Source of the DNA: Propionibacteriaceae bacterium
Lineage (GTDB): Bacteria; Actinomycetota; Actinomycetes; Propionibacteriales; Propionibacteriaceae
DNA length: 11,266 nt
Assembly (NCBI GenBank): GCA_024636075.1
Contig: JAGXHS010000086.1
Location: 1 to 11,266 of the forward strand
Reading direction: 5' to 3'
Below the pieces are notes generated by a model, which saw only the letters and a program-made list of their open reading frames with translations, ran no database searches and was not told where the DNA came from. This document shows, in pieces, positions 1-6,749 of the stretch. The stretch's first letter is position 1, and every line of letters begins with the position of its first letter. The translations under genes were made by a program, and so were the position numbers.

Positions 1-588
1 CTGCGCGACTACCTGACCGACCTGTTCCCGATCCTGGAGCTGGGCACGTCGGCGAAGATGTTGTCCATCGTTCCGTTGCTCGCCGGTGGCGGGCTGTTCG
101 AGACCGGGGCGGGTGGTTCGGCACCGAAGCATGTGCAACAGTTCATCGAGGAGAACTACCTGCGCTGGGATTCGCTGGGTGAATTCTCGGCGCTCGGTGC
201 CTCCTTGGAGTACGTCGCCGAGGTGGATGACAATCCGAAGGCCAAGGTGCTCGCCGACACCCTCGACACGGCCATCGCGACGTTCCTGGACAATAACAAG
301 TCCCCGGCGCGCAAGGTCGGCCAGATCGACAACCGGGGCAGCCATTTCTACCTGGCGATGTACTGGGCGGAGGCATTGGCGGCGCAGCAGGACGATGCCG
401 AGCTCTCCGAGAAGTTCGCACACGTTGCCGAACAGCTGCGCGACAACGAGGAGCAGATCAACTCCGAGCTGATCGGCGTTCAGGGCAACAGTGTCGACAT
501 CGGCGGCTACTATCTTCCCGACCGGGCGAAGGCGGAATCTGCGATGCGCCCGTCGGACACGCTGAATGGCATCATCGACCAGCTCTGA
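1..588 (+). CDS. icd: Monomeric NADP-dependent isocitrate dehydrogenase, C-terminal part (5' end outside window)
   Basis: The frame is open from the first base and encodes the last 195 residues of a protein that begins upstream. The ATG at 58 is internal, because the preceding 19 codons already read as family sequence (LRDYLTDLFPILELGTSAKM). The segment matches the C-terminal region of the monomeric (about 740-residue) isocitrate dehydrogenase: GGGLFETGAGGSAPKHVQQ, then ENYLRWDSLGEFSALGASLE, then DNRGSHFYLAMYWAEALAAQ. The enzyme oxidatively decarboxylates isocitrate to 2-oxoglutarate in the TCA cycle, producing NADPH in the cytoplasm. This single-chain type is unrelated in length and fold arrangement to the homodimeric Icd and is common in actinobacteria. 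It ends in TGA and faces the convergent GH13 gene 160 bp away. The N-terminal part cannot be checked here. Family assignment is very secure. Confidence 0.95.
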   Translation: MRDYLTDLFPILELGTSAKMLSIVPLLAGGGLFETGAGGSAPKHVQQFIEENYLRWDSLGEFSALGASLEYVAEVDDNPKAKVLADTLDTAIATFLDNNKSPARKVGQIDNRGSHFYLAMYWAEALAAQQDDAELSEKFAHVAEQLRDNEEQINSELIGVQGNSVDIGGYYLPDRAKAESAMRPSDTLNGIIDQL

Positions 589-748
589 CGATCCAGGCAG
601 CGTGCTGGGCGAGACGTGACCGTCTGGAATTGTCAGCTGGACAGAGCCTCTTCGAGGACCGTTCCCGGCAAGTGTCAAGGAACTGGTGGCAACGCCGCGT
701 GACCAGCACTGCCATGCCTTGGCCGCAGATTGCAGCAGTCGCGGCTCC
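589..748. other. Convergent intergenic region, no clear terminator
   Basis: This is the 160-bp gap between the ends of icd (plus) and the GH13 gene (minus). I see only small inverted repeats: CCTC-TTC-GAGG at 647-657, and GCCGC at 722-726 pairing with GCGGC at 741-745 across 14 bases. Neither is followed by a T-rich run. Termination may be factor-dependent or rely on weak hairpins. I see no convincing small gene. Confidence 0.5.
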
Positions 749-2536
749 TCAGCCCCCGTACCAGGAGTAGATCAGCACACTGTAGGGGGCGATGTCGATG
801 CTGGTGTGGTGGCTGAGGCCGTCGCAGCTACCTACCCAAGCGGTGGCGTCGTAGCTCCCGAAACCACCGAAGTCGGTGGAGTAGTCCGCCGAGTCGCTGT
901 TCAGCTTCAGCTTCCACGTGCCACCTTCAGGGAGCCCGATTCTGTGGTTGTGACGCGACTGGTGGGAGAAGTTCGCCACCACCACGACGTCGTCGCCGAT
1001 ACCGTGTTGATCCCATCTCTGGTAGGCGATCAGCTTCAAGTCGTCATTGCAGTGGAAGACGTTGATCCCGGAGCCGCACAGGCCGCGGGTGTCACCGTCG
1101 AGGTTGCGGCGCAGCCGGATCAGATCACGGTGCAGCACCACGATGCCCTGGTAGCGGTCATTCAACCACCAGTCGAGGGGGTCGTCGTCACGGAACCAGG
1201 CTCCCTGCAGGAACTCTTCGCCCTGAAAGAGCATCGGGATCCCCGGGGCCGTGAGGGTGATTCCGGCGCCCAGCGTTGAACGTTTCTGTGCCTGCCATCC
1301 TTGTGGGTTGTGCGGGGCGATGTCGGCCACCACACGGGCCTTCCCGTTGGCCACCTCGTCGTGGGACTCGATGTAGACGACCCGGCGCATGGGTTGCCCG
1401 TCGTAGTGGTACAACAGAGCGTCGCGGACAGCGGTCATCGATCGATCCGCGTCATTGTACGCGCCGAGTGCTGCACGCAGCGGGTGCACGAAGTTACCGT
1501 CCCACTGGGTGTGGAAGCCGGCGTCATTGCCGTCCTGTCCGACCACAGTGTCGTTGCTGGCCAGGTCCTCCGCGATCAGTATGCGTCCCGGGTAGCGATG
1601 CCGGATGGTGCCGTTGACCCAGCGCAGCAGGTCGAAGCCCTCCGGCAGGTCGGTGGTGGTGCCGTCGGTGGAGCGGATGTAGGCGGTCATGTCGTAGCGC
1701 AAACCGTCGATGTGGTAGTCCCACATCCACGTCAGGGCGTTGTCGTGGATGAACTGGCGCACCTCGCCACGCCTGTAGTCGGGCCTGGTGTCGCCCCACG
1801 GTGTAACCGACCGGTGGTCGTTGTAGAAGTAGATGCCGCCCTTGTCGTTGTCACTCCAGCCGTCGAATTGCCACAGATCCAGATCGCTGGGGCCGAAGTG
1901 GTTGTAGACGACATCCAGGATGACGGCAATACCGTACCTGTGGCATTCACGGACGAAGGTCTTCAAGCCGTCTGGGCCGCCGTAGGACGACTCCACAGCG
2001 AACATGTGCGCCGGGTTGTAGCCCCAGGAGTAGTTACCGGCGAACTCGCACACCGGCATCAACTCGACGGCGTTGATGCCCAGGTGCAGAAAGTGGCCGA
2101 TCTTGTTGGTCAGCTGTTCGAAAGTGCCGTTGCGGCCACCCCACGCCTCGTGGAAGGAACCGACATGGACCTCGTGGATGACCAGCTCGTTGTGTTCGGC
2201 GATGTGAAAGTCGTCGAACTGCCAGTCGAAGTGACCGTGGTCGTGGATGATCCCGTTGCCCATTGAGCTGGTGACCGCGTGGGCATAGGGATCGATGCGG
2301 TCGAAGTGTTGCCACCCGACGGAGATCCGGAAGCGGTACTGCTGAGAAGCGTGAGCGCCAGCGACGGCGGTGTACCAGTAACCCCACCCGTCGTGGCGCA
2401 TCGGGTTGGCGAACTCGATCCAGTTGTTGAAGTCACCCCGCACCGACACGTTATCGGCGTGCGGTGCCCAGACGCGGAAGGCGCAACCTCCGGCGTAGGG
2501 GATTGCACCCATTCCGTACACATAGGGTTCGCTCAC
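749..2536 (-). CDS. GH13-family alpha-glucan enzyme, branching-enzyme-like (CBM48 plus GH13 catalytic domain)
   Basis: The 595-residue protein has an N-terminal CBM48/E-set domain (about 10-95; FRVWAPHADNVSVRGDFNNW at 20-39) and a GH13 TIM barrel from about 115 to 470, followed by an all-beta C-terminal domain. All four GH13 signature regions are intact. DVVYNH (208-213) is region I. GLRYD (278-282) carries the nucleophile Asp282, and IAED (321-324) carries the acid/base Glu323. ESHDE (390-394) carries the transition-state Asp393. The layout and the ESHDEVANGKARV and TAPGIPMLFQGEEFLQG blocks resemble the 1,4-alpha-glucan branching enzyme-like group, so transfer of alpha-1,4 chains to alpha-1,6 branches is likely. 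An amylase or other transglycosylase activity is not excluded. No signal peptide is visible, which suggests a cytoplasmic glycogen-type substrate. Translation starts at GTG, 9 bp after the glmS stop, with only a weak TAGG-type ribosome site. ATG at residue 9 is an alternative start. The gene is probably co-transcribed with glmS. Confidence 0.87.
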   Translation of the reverse strand: MSEPYVYGMGAIPYAGGCAFRVWAPHADNVSVRGDFNNWIEFANPMRHDGWGYWYTAVAGAHASQQYRFRISVGWQHFDRIDPYAHAVTSSMGNGIIHDHGHFDWQFDDFHIAEHNELVIHEVHVGSFHEAWGGRNGTFEQLTNKIGHFLHLGINAVELMPVCEFAGNYSWGYNPAHMFAVESSYGGPDGLKTFVRECHRYGIAVILDVVYNHFGPSDLDLWQFDGWSDNDKGGIYFYNDHRSVTPWGDTRPDYRRGEVRQFIHDNALTWMWDYHIDGLRYDMTAYIRSTDGTTTDLPEGFDLLRWVNGTIRHRYPGRILIAEDLASNDTVVGQDGNDAGFHTQWDGNFVHPLRAALGAYNDADRSMTAVRDALLYHYDGQPMRRVVYIESHDEVANGKARVVADIAPHNPQGWQAQKRSTLGAGITLTAPGIPMLFQGEEFLQGAWFRDDDPLDWWLNDRYQGIVVLHRDLIRLRRNLDGDTRGLCGSGINVFHCNDDLKLIAYQRWDQHGIGDDVVVVANFSHQSRHNHRIGLPEGGTWKLKLNSDSADYSTDFGGFGSYDATAWVGSCDGLSHHTSIDIAPYSVLIYSWYGG

Positions 2537-2545
2537 AGGTAGAAC

Positions 2546-4390
2546 CTACTCAACGGTCACCGACTTTGCGAGATTCCGGGGTTGGTCGACGTCATAGCCC
2601 TTCTGCGTGGCCAGTTCGCAGGCGAACATCTGCAGGGGCACAGTGGCGACCAGGGGCTGCAACAAGGTGGGCACCTTCGGCAGTCGGAAGACCACGTCGG
2701 AGTACGGCTCCACCTCGAGGTCGTCGTCCTCGGCCAACACGATGGTGTATGCGCCGCGGGCGCGGACCTCCTGGATGTTGGAGATGACCTTGTCGTGCAG
2801 CTGGTCACGACCCTTTGGCGGTACCACGACGAAAATGGGCAATCCGGGTTCGACCAAGGCGATCGCACCGTGCTTCAGTTCGCCGGCTGGGAATCCCTCA
2901 GCGTGCAGGTAGGAGATCTCCTTCAGCTTCAGGGCACCTTCGAGAGCGACCGGGAAGCCGACGTGCCGCCCGATGAACAACACCGAAGGCCTCTCGGAAA
3001 ACTCCTGGGCAAGATCCAGCATGGGCTGGATGTCGTCGAGGACCCGCTGTACCTTCTCGGGCATCGTCTGCAGCTCGTGCATCACCTCACGGATCTCTTC
3101 ACCGAACTTGGTGCCGCGCACCTGCGCCAGGTACAGCCCCAGCAGGTAGCAGGCCACCACCTGGGTGAGAAATCCCTTGGTGGAGGCGACACCGATCTCG
3201 GGTCCGGCGTGGGTGTAGATCACCGCGTCGGATTCCCGGGGGATGGTGGCGCCGTTGGTGTTGCAGATCGCGATCACCTTGGCGTGCTGCTCACGTGCGT
3301 GACGCACCGCCATCAACGTGTCAGCGGTTTCGCCGGATTGGCTGATCGTCACGACCAAGGTGTTGGGATCGATGATCGGGTCGCGGTAGCGGAACTCGGA
3401 GGCAATCTCCACCTCGCAGGCTATCCGGGTCCAGTGCTCGATCGCGTACTTGGCGACCATACCGGCGTAGAACGCCGTGCCGCATGCGACAATGACGATC
3501 TTGGTGACCCGACGCAGTTCGTTGTCGGTGATGTGAATCTCGTCGAGCTGCAAGGAGCCGTCCGGCGCGATGCGACCCAGCAAGGTGTCGGCGATCGCCT
3601 GCGGCTGCTCGTAGATCTCCTTGCGCATGAACCAGTCGTAACCGCCCTTTTCAGCCGCAGCCAGGTCCCAGTCCACGTGGTACGGACGGACCTCGGCCTC
3701 AGCGCCGTCGAAGGTGGTGACGACGACAGCATCGCGGGTGATCTCGACGATCTGGTCCTGACCGAGCTCGATCGCTTCGCGGGTGAACTCGATGAACGCG
3801 GCAACGTCCGAGGCGAGGAAGTTCTCGCCCTCGCCTACGCCCACCACCAGCGGTGAGTTCCTGCGGGCAGCCACCACCCGGTCGGGATCATCGCGATCCA
3901 CCGCAACCAGGGTGAAGGCACCGTTCAGAGTGTTCGCCACGGTGTGCATGCCCTCGACCAAGCCCACGCCCTTGGCGAGTTCGACGCCCAGCAGCTGCGC
4001 GGCGACTTCGCTGTCGGTCTCGGAGGTGAACTCCATGCCACGTGCTTCAAGTTTCTGGCGCAGCTGCGCGAAGTTCTCGATGATTCCGTTGTGCACCAGA
4101 GCCACGCGGCCATCGGCCGACACGTGCGGGTGGGCGTTCTGGTCTGTGGGGCCACCGTGAGTGGCCCACCGAGTGTGCCCAATGCCGATGCCGGCCTCGG
4201 GGATGGGGTTGCTCAACAATTCGGCGTCGAGGTTGGCGATCTTGCCGGCCTTCTTGCGGGTAGCCAGCTCACCGTCGCTCAGCACGGCGATCCCGGCCGA
4301 ATCGTACCCGCGGTACTCCAGGCGACGAAGACCCTCGATCACAACAGACTGGGCGCTTCTGGGACCCAAGTAGCCGACAATTCCACACAT
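2546..4390 (-). CDS. glmS: Glutamine--fructose-6-phosphate aminotransferase (isomerizing), GlmS
   Basis: GlmS converts fructose-6-phosphate and glutamine to glucosamine-6-phosphate and glutamate, the first step toward UDP-GlcNAc for peptidoglycan. At 614 residues it is full length (E. coli 609). The N-terminal class II glutaminase domain begins MCGIVGYLG, so Cys2 becomes the N-terminal nucleophile after Met removal. HTRWATHG (72-79), HNGIIEN (100-106) and SETDSE (123-128) are the usual glutamine-site blocks. The isomerase half has two SIS domains, about 290-430 and 463-600. Its signatures are CGT (303-305), SQSGET (350-355), CNTNGATIPRESD (376-388) and ASTKGFLTQ (402-410). HAEGFPAGELKHG (496-508) contains His507, and the C-terminal NLAKSVTVE contains Lys609; these match the catalytic His504 and Lys603 of E. 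coli. Start is ATG with an AAGG ribosome site 8 bases upstream. The leader is too short for a glmS ribozyme, so feedback control of that type is not expected. The GH13 gene follows 9 bp after its TAG. Confidence 0.98.
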   Translation of the reverse strand: MCGIVGYLGPRSAQSVVIEGLRRLEYRGYDSAGIAVLSDGELATRKKAGKIANLDAELLSNPIPEAGIGIGHTRWATHGGPTDQNAHPHVSADGRVALVHNGIIENFAQLRQKLEARGMEFTSETDSEVAAQLLGVELAKGVGLVEGMHTVANTLNGAFTLVAVDRDDPDRVVAARRNSPLVVGVGEGENFLASDVAAFIEFTREAIELGQDQIVEITRDAVVVTTFDGAEAEVRPYHVDWDLAAAEKGGYDWFMRKEIYEQPQAIADTLLGRIAPDGSLQLDEIHITDNELRRVTKIVIVACGTAFYAGMVAKYAIEHWTRIACEVEIASEFRYRDPIIDPNTLVVTISQSGETADTLMAVRHAREQHAKVIAICNTNGATIPRESDAVIYTHAGPEIGVASTKGFLTQVVACYLLGLYLAQVRGTKFGEEIREVMHELQTMPEKVQRVLDDIQPMLDLAQEFSERPSVLFIGRHVGFPVALEGALKLKEISYLHAEGFPAGELKHGAIALVEPGLPIFVVVPPKGRDQLHDKVISNIQEVRARGAYTIVLAEDDDLEVEPYSDVVFRLPKVPTLLQPLVATVPLQMFACELATQKGYDVDQPRNLAKSVTVE

Positions 4391-4405
4391 ATCAAGAACC
4401 TTACA

Positions 4406-4435
4406 AAGCTAGTGAGCGATTCAGAAATCCGACAA
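4406..4435 (-). promoter_or_regulatory. Putative glmS promoter
   Basis: On the minus strand a TTGTCG hexamer (plus-strand 4430-4435) lies 18 bases upstream of TAGCTT (4406-4411). Transcription would begin roughly 10 bases before the glmS ATG, so the leader would be very short. The -35 is a fair match to the primary sigma consensus and the -10 is moderate. The -35 lies inside the CCGAC/GTCGG repeat cluster, so an occupying regulator could affect it. Prediction from pattern only. Confidence 0.4.
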
Positions 4436-4452
4436 GCGAGTCGGTTCCGACT
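4429..4452. promoter_or_regulatory. Inverted-repeat cluster between glmS and ptsI, possible operator
   Basis: AGTCGG (4439-4444) and CCGACT (4447-4452) form a perfect inverted repeat around TT. A second overlapping pair is CCGAC (4429-4433) with GTCGG (4440-4444). AGTCGG recurs at 4493-4498, next to the predicted ptsI transcription start. Symmetric repeats placed between two divergent promoters suggest a binding site for a dimeric regulator, but I do not recognise the regulator. Spacing is short for some families, so a chance or structural origin is possible. Confidence 0.4.
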
Positions 4453-4480
4453 GACTGTCGTGCGAGCCGTCCAGATTCTC

Positions 4481-4486
4481 TAGAAT
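4481..4486 (+). promoter_or_regulatory. Putative ptsI -10 element
   Basis: TAGAAT is a good -10 hexamer, 47 bases before the ptsI ATG. The best-spaced -35 (TCGTGC, 4458-4463, 17-base spacer) is poor, which would fit dependence on an activator. The start of transcription would fall near 4492. The upstream inverted repeat at 4439-4452 lies about 40-53 bases before that point. Confidence 0.45.
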
Positions 4487-4533
4487 GTCATGAGTCGGGG
4501 CACTGAGGCCCAAGTCGAGCAAAAGGATGGAAA

Positions 4534-6237
4534 ATGACTGAGTACGCCGGTGTTGGTGTCTGTGCGGGACGCGTCGTGGGGCCAGTACTGGCCATGGCTC
4601 CGCCAGTGTCGGAACCAGAGCAGGGTGCGAAGTTCGACAAGACGGCCACCACGGCCGAGGCAGAGGCCGAACGCATCAAGCAGGCCGCCAGTGCTGTGCG
4701 GGACCGGCTGCGCGAAGCGTCAAAGAACGCCCGGGTCGAGGCACAGGCGATCCTGCAGGCCACGGCTGGAATGGCGGCGGACCCGTCGCTGCGCAAGGGT
4801 GCGGTGAAGCTCGTCACCGAAAGTGGGATGACCGCTGAACGCGCTGTGTGGGAGTCGGCCAACACGGTGGCCGAGAAGCTGGCCGCGATGGGCGATTACA
4901 TGGCGGAGCGGGTGAATGACATCAACGATGTCCGCGGTCGCGTCGTGGCCGAGCTCCGTGGCGAGCAGCCCCCCGGCGTTCCGCAGTCCGAGACCCCCTT
5001 CATCCTGACCGCCGTCGATCTGGCTCCGGCAGACACCGCGCTGCTGGATCCGGAAAAGGTGTTGGCGCTGGTCACCTCCGGTGGTGGCCCCCAGTCGCAC
5101 ACCGCGATCCTCGCCAGGACCTTGGGTCTGCCGGCCATCGTGGCCGCCAAGGGCGTCACTGACATCGACTCCGACACGCTGGTGTTCGTCGACGGGGCTG
5201 CCGGGACCCTCACCACCGAGGTGGGGGCGGAGGAGCGCCAGAAGGCGGAGCAGTGGAAGGAACTGCAGAAGAACCCGTTGACCTTCGATGGTGACGGTCG
5301 TCTATCGGACGGCTACAAGGTGCAATTGCTGGCCAACATCGGCTCGGCGAAGGACGCCAAGAAGGCCGCTGCGGCTAACGCAGAGGGTGTTGGCCTGTTC
5401 CGCACCGAGTTCCTGTTCCTCGATTCCAAGGAGGAACCCACCTTGAAGGAACAGGAGAAGCAGTATTCCGACGTGTTCGCCGAGTTCCCGGACAGGAAGG
5501 TCGTGGTGCGCACCCTTGACGCGGGCGCCGACAAGCCACTGCCGTTCCTGACCGTGGACGACGAACCGAACCCGGCGCTCGGTGTGCGGGGTTACCGGAC
5601 CCATGACGACAACCCCGCCGTGTTGACCACCCAGCTGACTGCGATCGCGCGCGCCGCGTTCTTCAACAAAGCTGAGGTCTGGGTGATGGCGCCGATGATC
5701 GCAACCGTGGGCGAGGCGAAGGACTTCGTCTCGATGTGTGAGGACGCCGGTCTGAAGCGTCCCGGTGTGATGATCGAGGTGCCCAGCGCAGCGCTCTGCG
5801 CCGACAAGGTGCTGGGCCCGGCGACGTTTGCGTCGATCGGCACCAACGACTTGACCCAGTACGCGATGGCCGCAGACCGAATGCTCGGCTCACTGGCCGA
5901 GCTGAACGACCCGTGGCAGCCCGGTGTGCTGCGGCTGGTGAAGGCCACCTGCGACGGCGCGGCAGTTGCTGGTGGGGGAGACCCGAAATTGCGCCCTGTC
6001 GGTGTCTGTGGCGAAGCGGCCGGCGATCCGGCCCTTGCAGTCGTGCTTGTCGGCCTGGGCGTCGCTTCGCTGTCAATGACGCCCCGTAGTCTGCCGGCAG
6101 TGGCAAGGGTGTTGTCCACGGTCGATCTGGCCGCAGTCAAGGAAATCGCCGAGCTTGCGCTGGACCAGGAATCCGCGGTCGACGCCAAGGAAGCCGTTCG
6201 CGCCAAGCTGCCGATCTTGGAGGAACTGGGGTTGTGA
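4534..6237 (+). CDS. ptsI: Phosphoenolpyruvate--protein phosphotransferase (PTS enzyme I)
   Basis: Enzyme I takes phosphate from PEP and passes it to HPr, starting the phosphorelay that drives sugar uptake by all PTS permeases, including the MtlA encoded nearby. The 567-residue length is normal for the family. The N-terminal domain begins GVGVCAGRVVGPV and includes a helical HPr-binding part (about 33-145). The swivelling phosphohistidine domain carries GGGPQSHTAILAR (183-195), with His189 as the phosphorylated residue. The C-terminal PEP-binding barrel has GLFRTEFLF (287-295), RTLDAGADKP (326-335), ALGVRGYR (348-355), MIEVPSAA (413-420), IGTNDLTQY (435-443) and VCGEAAGDP (491-499) with the catalytic Cys492. 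Start is ATG with AAGGA (4523-4527) six bases upstream. It is transcribed alone, divergent from glmS and convergent with mtlD; no ptsH (HPr) lies in the window. Two tandem hairpins follow the stop. Confidence 0.97.
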   Translation: MTEYAGVGVCAGRVVGPVLAMAPPVSEPEQGAKFDKTATTAEAEAERIKQAASAVRDRLREASKNARVEAQAILQATAGMAADPSLRKGAVKLVTESGMTAERAVWESANTVAEKLAAMGDYMAERVNDINDVRGRVVAELRGEQPPGVPQSETPFILTAVDLAPADTALLDPEKVLALVTSGGGPQSHTAILARTLGLPAIVAAKGVTDIDSDTLVFVDGAAGTLTTEVGAEERQKAEQWKELQKNPLTFDGDGRLSDGYKVQLLANIGSAKDAKKAAAANAEGVGLFRTEFLFLDSKEEPTLKEQEKQYSDVFAEFPDRKVVVRTLDAGADKPLPFLTVDDEPNPALGVRGYRTHDDNPAVLTTQLTAIARAAFFNKAEVWVMAPMIATVGEAKDFVSMCEDAGLKRPGVMIEVPSAALCADKVLGPATFASIGTNDLTQYAMAADRMLGSLAELNDPWQPGVLRLVKATCDGAAVAGGGDPKLRPVGVCGEAAGDPALAVVLVGLGVASLSMTPRSLPAVARVLSTVDLAAVKEIAELALDQESAVDAKEAVRAKLPILEELGL

Positions 6238-6260
6238 TCCTGCCCTTGGACCCGAGCGTG

Positions 6261-6332
6261 GTCCGCCAGTAGCGGACTGGATGCAGCCAGCAACCAGCGG
6301 CCCGCCAGACGATCGTCGTCTGGCGGGCCGCT
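6261..6332 (+). terminator. Tandem hairpins downstream of ptsI, probable terminator
   Basis: The main stem is a perfect 17-bp inverted repeat, AGCGGCCCGCCAGACGA (6296-6312) and its complement (6316-6332), with a 3-base loop. It starts 58 bases after the ptsI stop. A smaller hairpin precedes it: GTCCGC (6261-6266) pairs with GCGGAC (6272-6277). An alternative overlapping pairing is CCAGT (6266-6270) with ACTGG (6276-6280). The tail CCTTGCTG is not U-rich, a common condition for strong-stem terminators in high-GC actinobacteria. The stem may also stop transcripts coming from the right. Confidence 0.75.
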
Positions 6333-6348
6333 CCTTGCTGTCCGGGGT

Positions 6349-6380
6349 GATCGTTGACCGACCGTTTGACCGACGTATCG
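6349..6380 (+). repeat. Repeat copy A of the GTTTGACCGANGTATCG family
   Basis: The 17-bp core (6364-6380) is GTTTGACCGACGTATCG. It is preceded by TTGACCG and a 3-base spacer, and before that by GATCG, which is the same arrangement as copy C. It lies directly upstream of the transposase remnant. Function unknown; it could be part of a mobile-element end, a recombinase site or a regulator site. Confidence 0.7.
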
Positions 6381-6390
6381 TTTTTCCCTG

Positions 6391-6561
6391 CGCCGGAACC
6401 GGGACCACTACATCAAGAAGCGCAACCAAGGCCGTACCCACAGTCAGACCGTCATCGCTCTGGCCCGCTGCCGCATCCTCTGGGCCCTGCTACGCGACAA
6501 CCGCACCTGGACCGCCACCCCACCGACGAAGCCTCAGCCAGAACCCAAGCGGCGCCAGGGG
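6391..6561 (+). pseudogene. IS110-family transposase, C-terminal remnant
   Basis: A frame running through 6391-6561 gives 57 residues that read like the extreme C-terminus of IS110-family transposases. These end with a YY-x-KR-x-EGK-TH-TQAVIALARRR-NVLWA-LRD pattern. Here I read HYIKKRNQGRTH, then SQTVIALARCRILWALLRD, then a proline-rich tail. Nothing of the N-terminal RuvC-like DEDD catalytic domain or of the Tnp_20 serine motif is present, because a stop codon in frame lies only 24 bases upstream (6367-6369). The native stop is also missing: the frame stays open past 6800, through the mtlD terminator and into the 3' end of mtlD. The piece is therefore a dead fragment left by insertion and deletion. 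It is flanked by copies A and B of a 17-bp repeat. Family assignment comes from motif memory, without a database search. Confidence 0.72.
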
Positions 6562-6598
6562 GTCAGCATTCAGTCGGCAGCGCCGCTTGGGGCGGGTC

Positions 6599-6615
6599 GT
6601 TTGACCGAAGTATCG
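6599..6615 (+). repeat. Repeat copy B of the GTTTGACCGANGTATCG family
   Basis: GTTTGACCGAAGTATCG, differing from copies A and C only at the eleventh base. It lacks the preceding TTGACCG of the other two copies. Its right flank, GGACAATG, resembles that of copy C (GGAAAACG), so B and C may share a 3' extension. It lies 37 bases after the recognisable end of the transposase remnant. Confidence 0.7.
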
Positions 6616-6631
6616 GGACAATGCTCCCCGG

Positions 6632-6667
6632 GATCGGCTGTTGACCGGCGGTTTGACCGAGGTATCG
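6632..6667 (+). repeat. Repeat copy C of the GTTTGACCGANGTATCG family
   Basis: The core GTTTGACCGAGGTATCG is at 6651-6667. It is preceded by TTGACCG (6641-6647) with a 3-base spacer, and by GATCG at 6632-6636, as in copy A. The first bases of copy A lie 283 bp from the first bases of copy C. The copy ends 33 bases before the mtlD terminator stem. Confidence 0.7.
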
Positions 6668-6700
6668 GGAAAACGTCCGGCCCTGCCGCCCGTGAACAGA

Positions 6701-6737
6701 AAACAGCTCCCGACGACATGTCTGCCGGGAGCTGTTT
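6701..6737 (-). terminator. Rho-independent terminator of mtlA-mtlD
   Basis: AAACAGCTCCCG (6701-6712) and CGGGAGCTGTTT (6726-6737) form a perfect 12-bp stem with a 13-base loop. Read on the minus strand the stem is followed by TTTTCTGTTC, giving a proper U-rich tail. It begins 12 bases beyond the mtlD stop codon, the expected place for the end of the mannitol operon. Confidence 0.85.
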
Positions 6738-6749
6738 CCGTCTGGTCGA

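Noticed and set aside
1301..2266. Long plus-strand open frame opposite the GH13 gene
   Set aside because: It is antisense to a gene with intact catalytic motifs, has a low-complexity Val/Gly/Asp-rich composition and no family pattern. It is explained by the codon bias of high-GC DNA.
2582..3856. Plus-strand open frame of 424 codons opposite glmS
   Set aside because: It is the mirror of glmS codons. glmS is recognisable across its full length, and the antisense product has no known motif or suitable start.
4391..4440. glmS ribozyme in the glmS leader
   Set aside because: The leader available before a plausible promoter is far too short, and no ribozyme core pattern is seen. The ribozyme is mainly a Firmicutes feature.
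6354..6644. Small proteins encoded in the ptsI-mtlD gap in the other frames
   Set aside because: These frames are Pro/Arg/His-rich, lack ribosome sites and overlap the IS110 remnant, whose reading in a different frame gives a recognisable family pattern.
6349..6667. CRISPR array
   Set aside because: There are only three copies with spacings of 218 and 35 bases, and coding remnant fills the larger interval. No cas gene is present.
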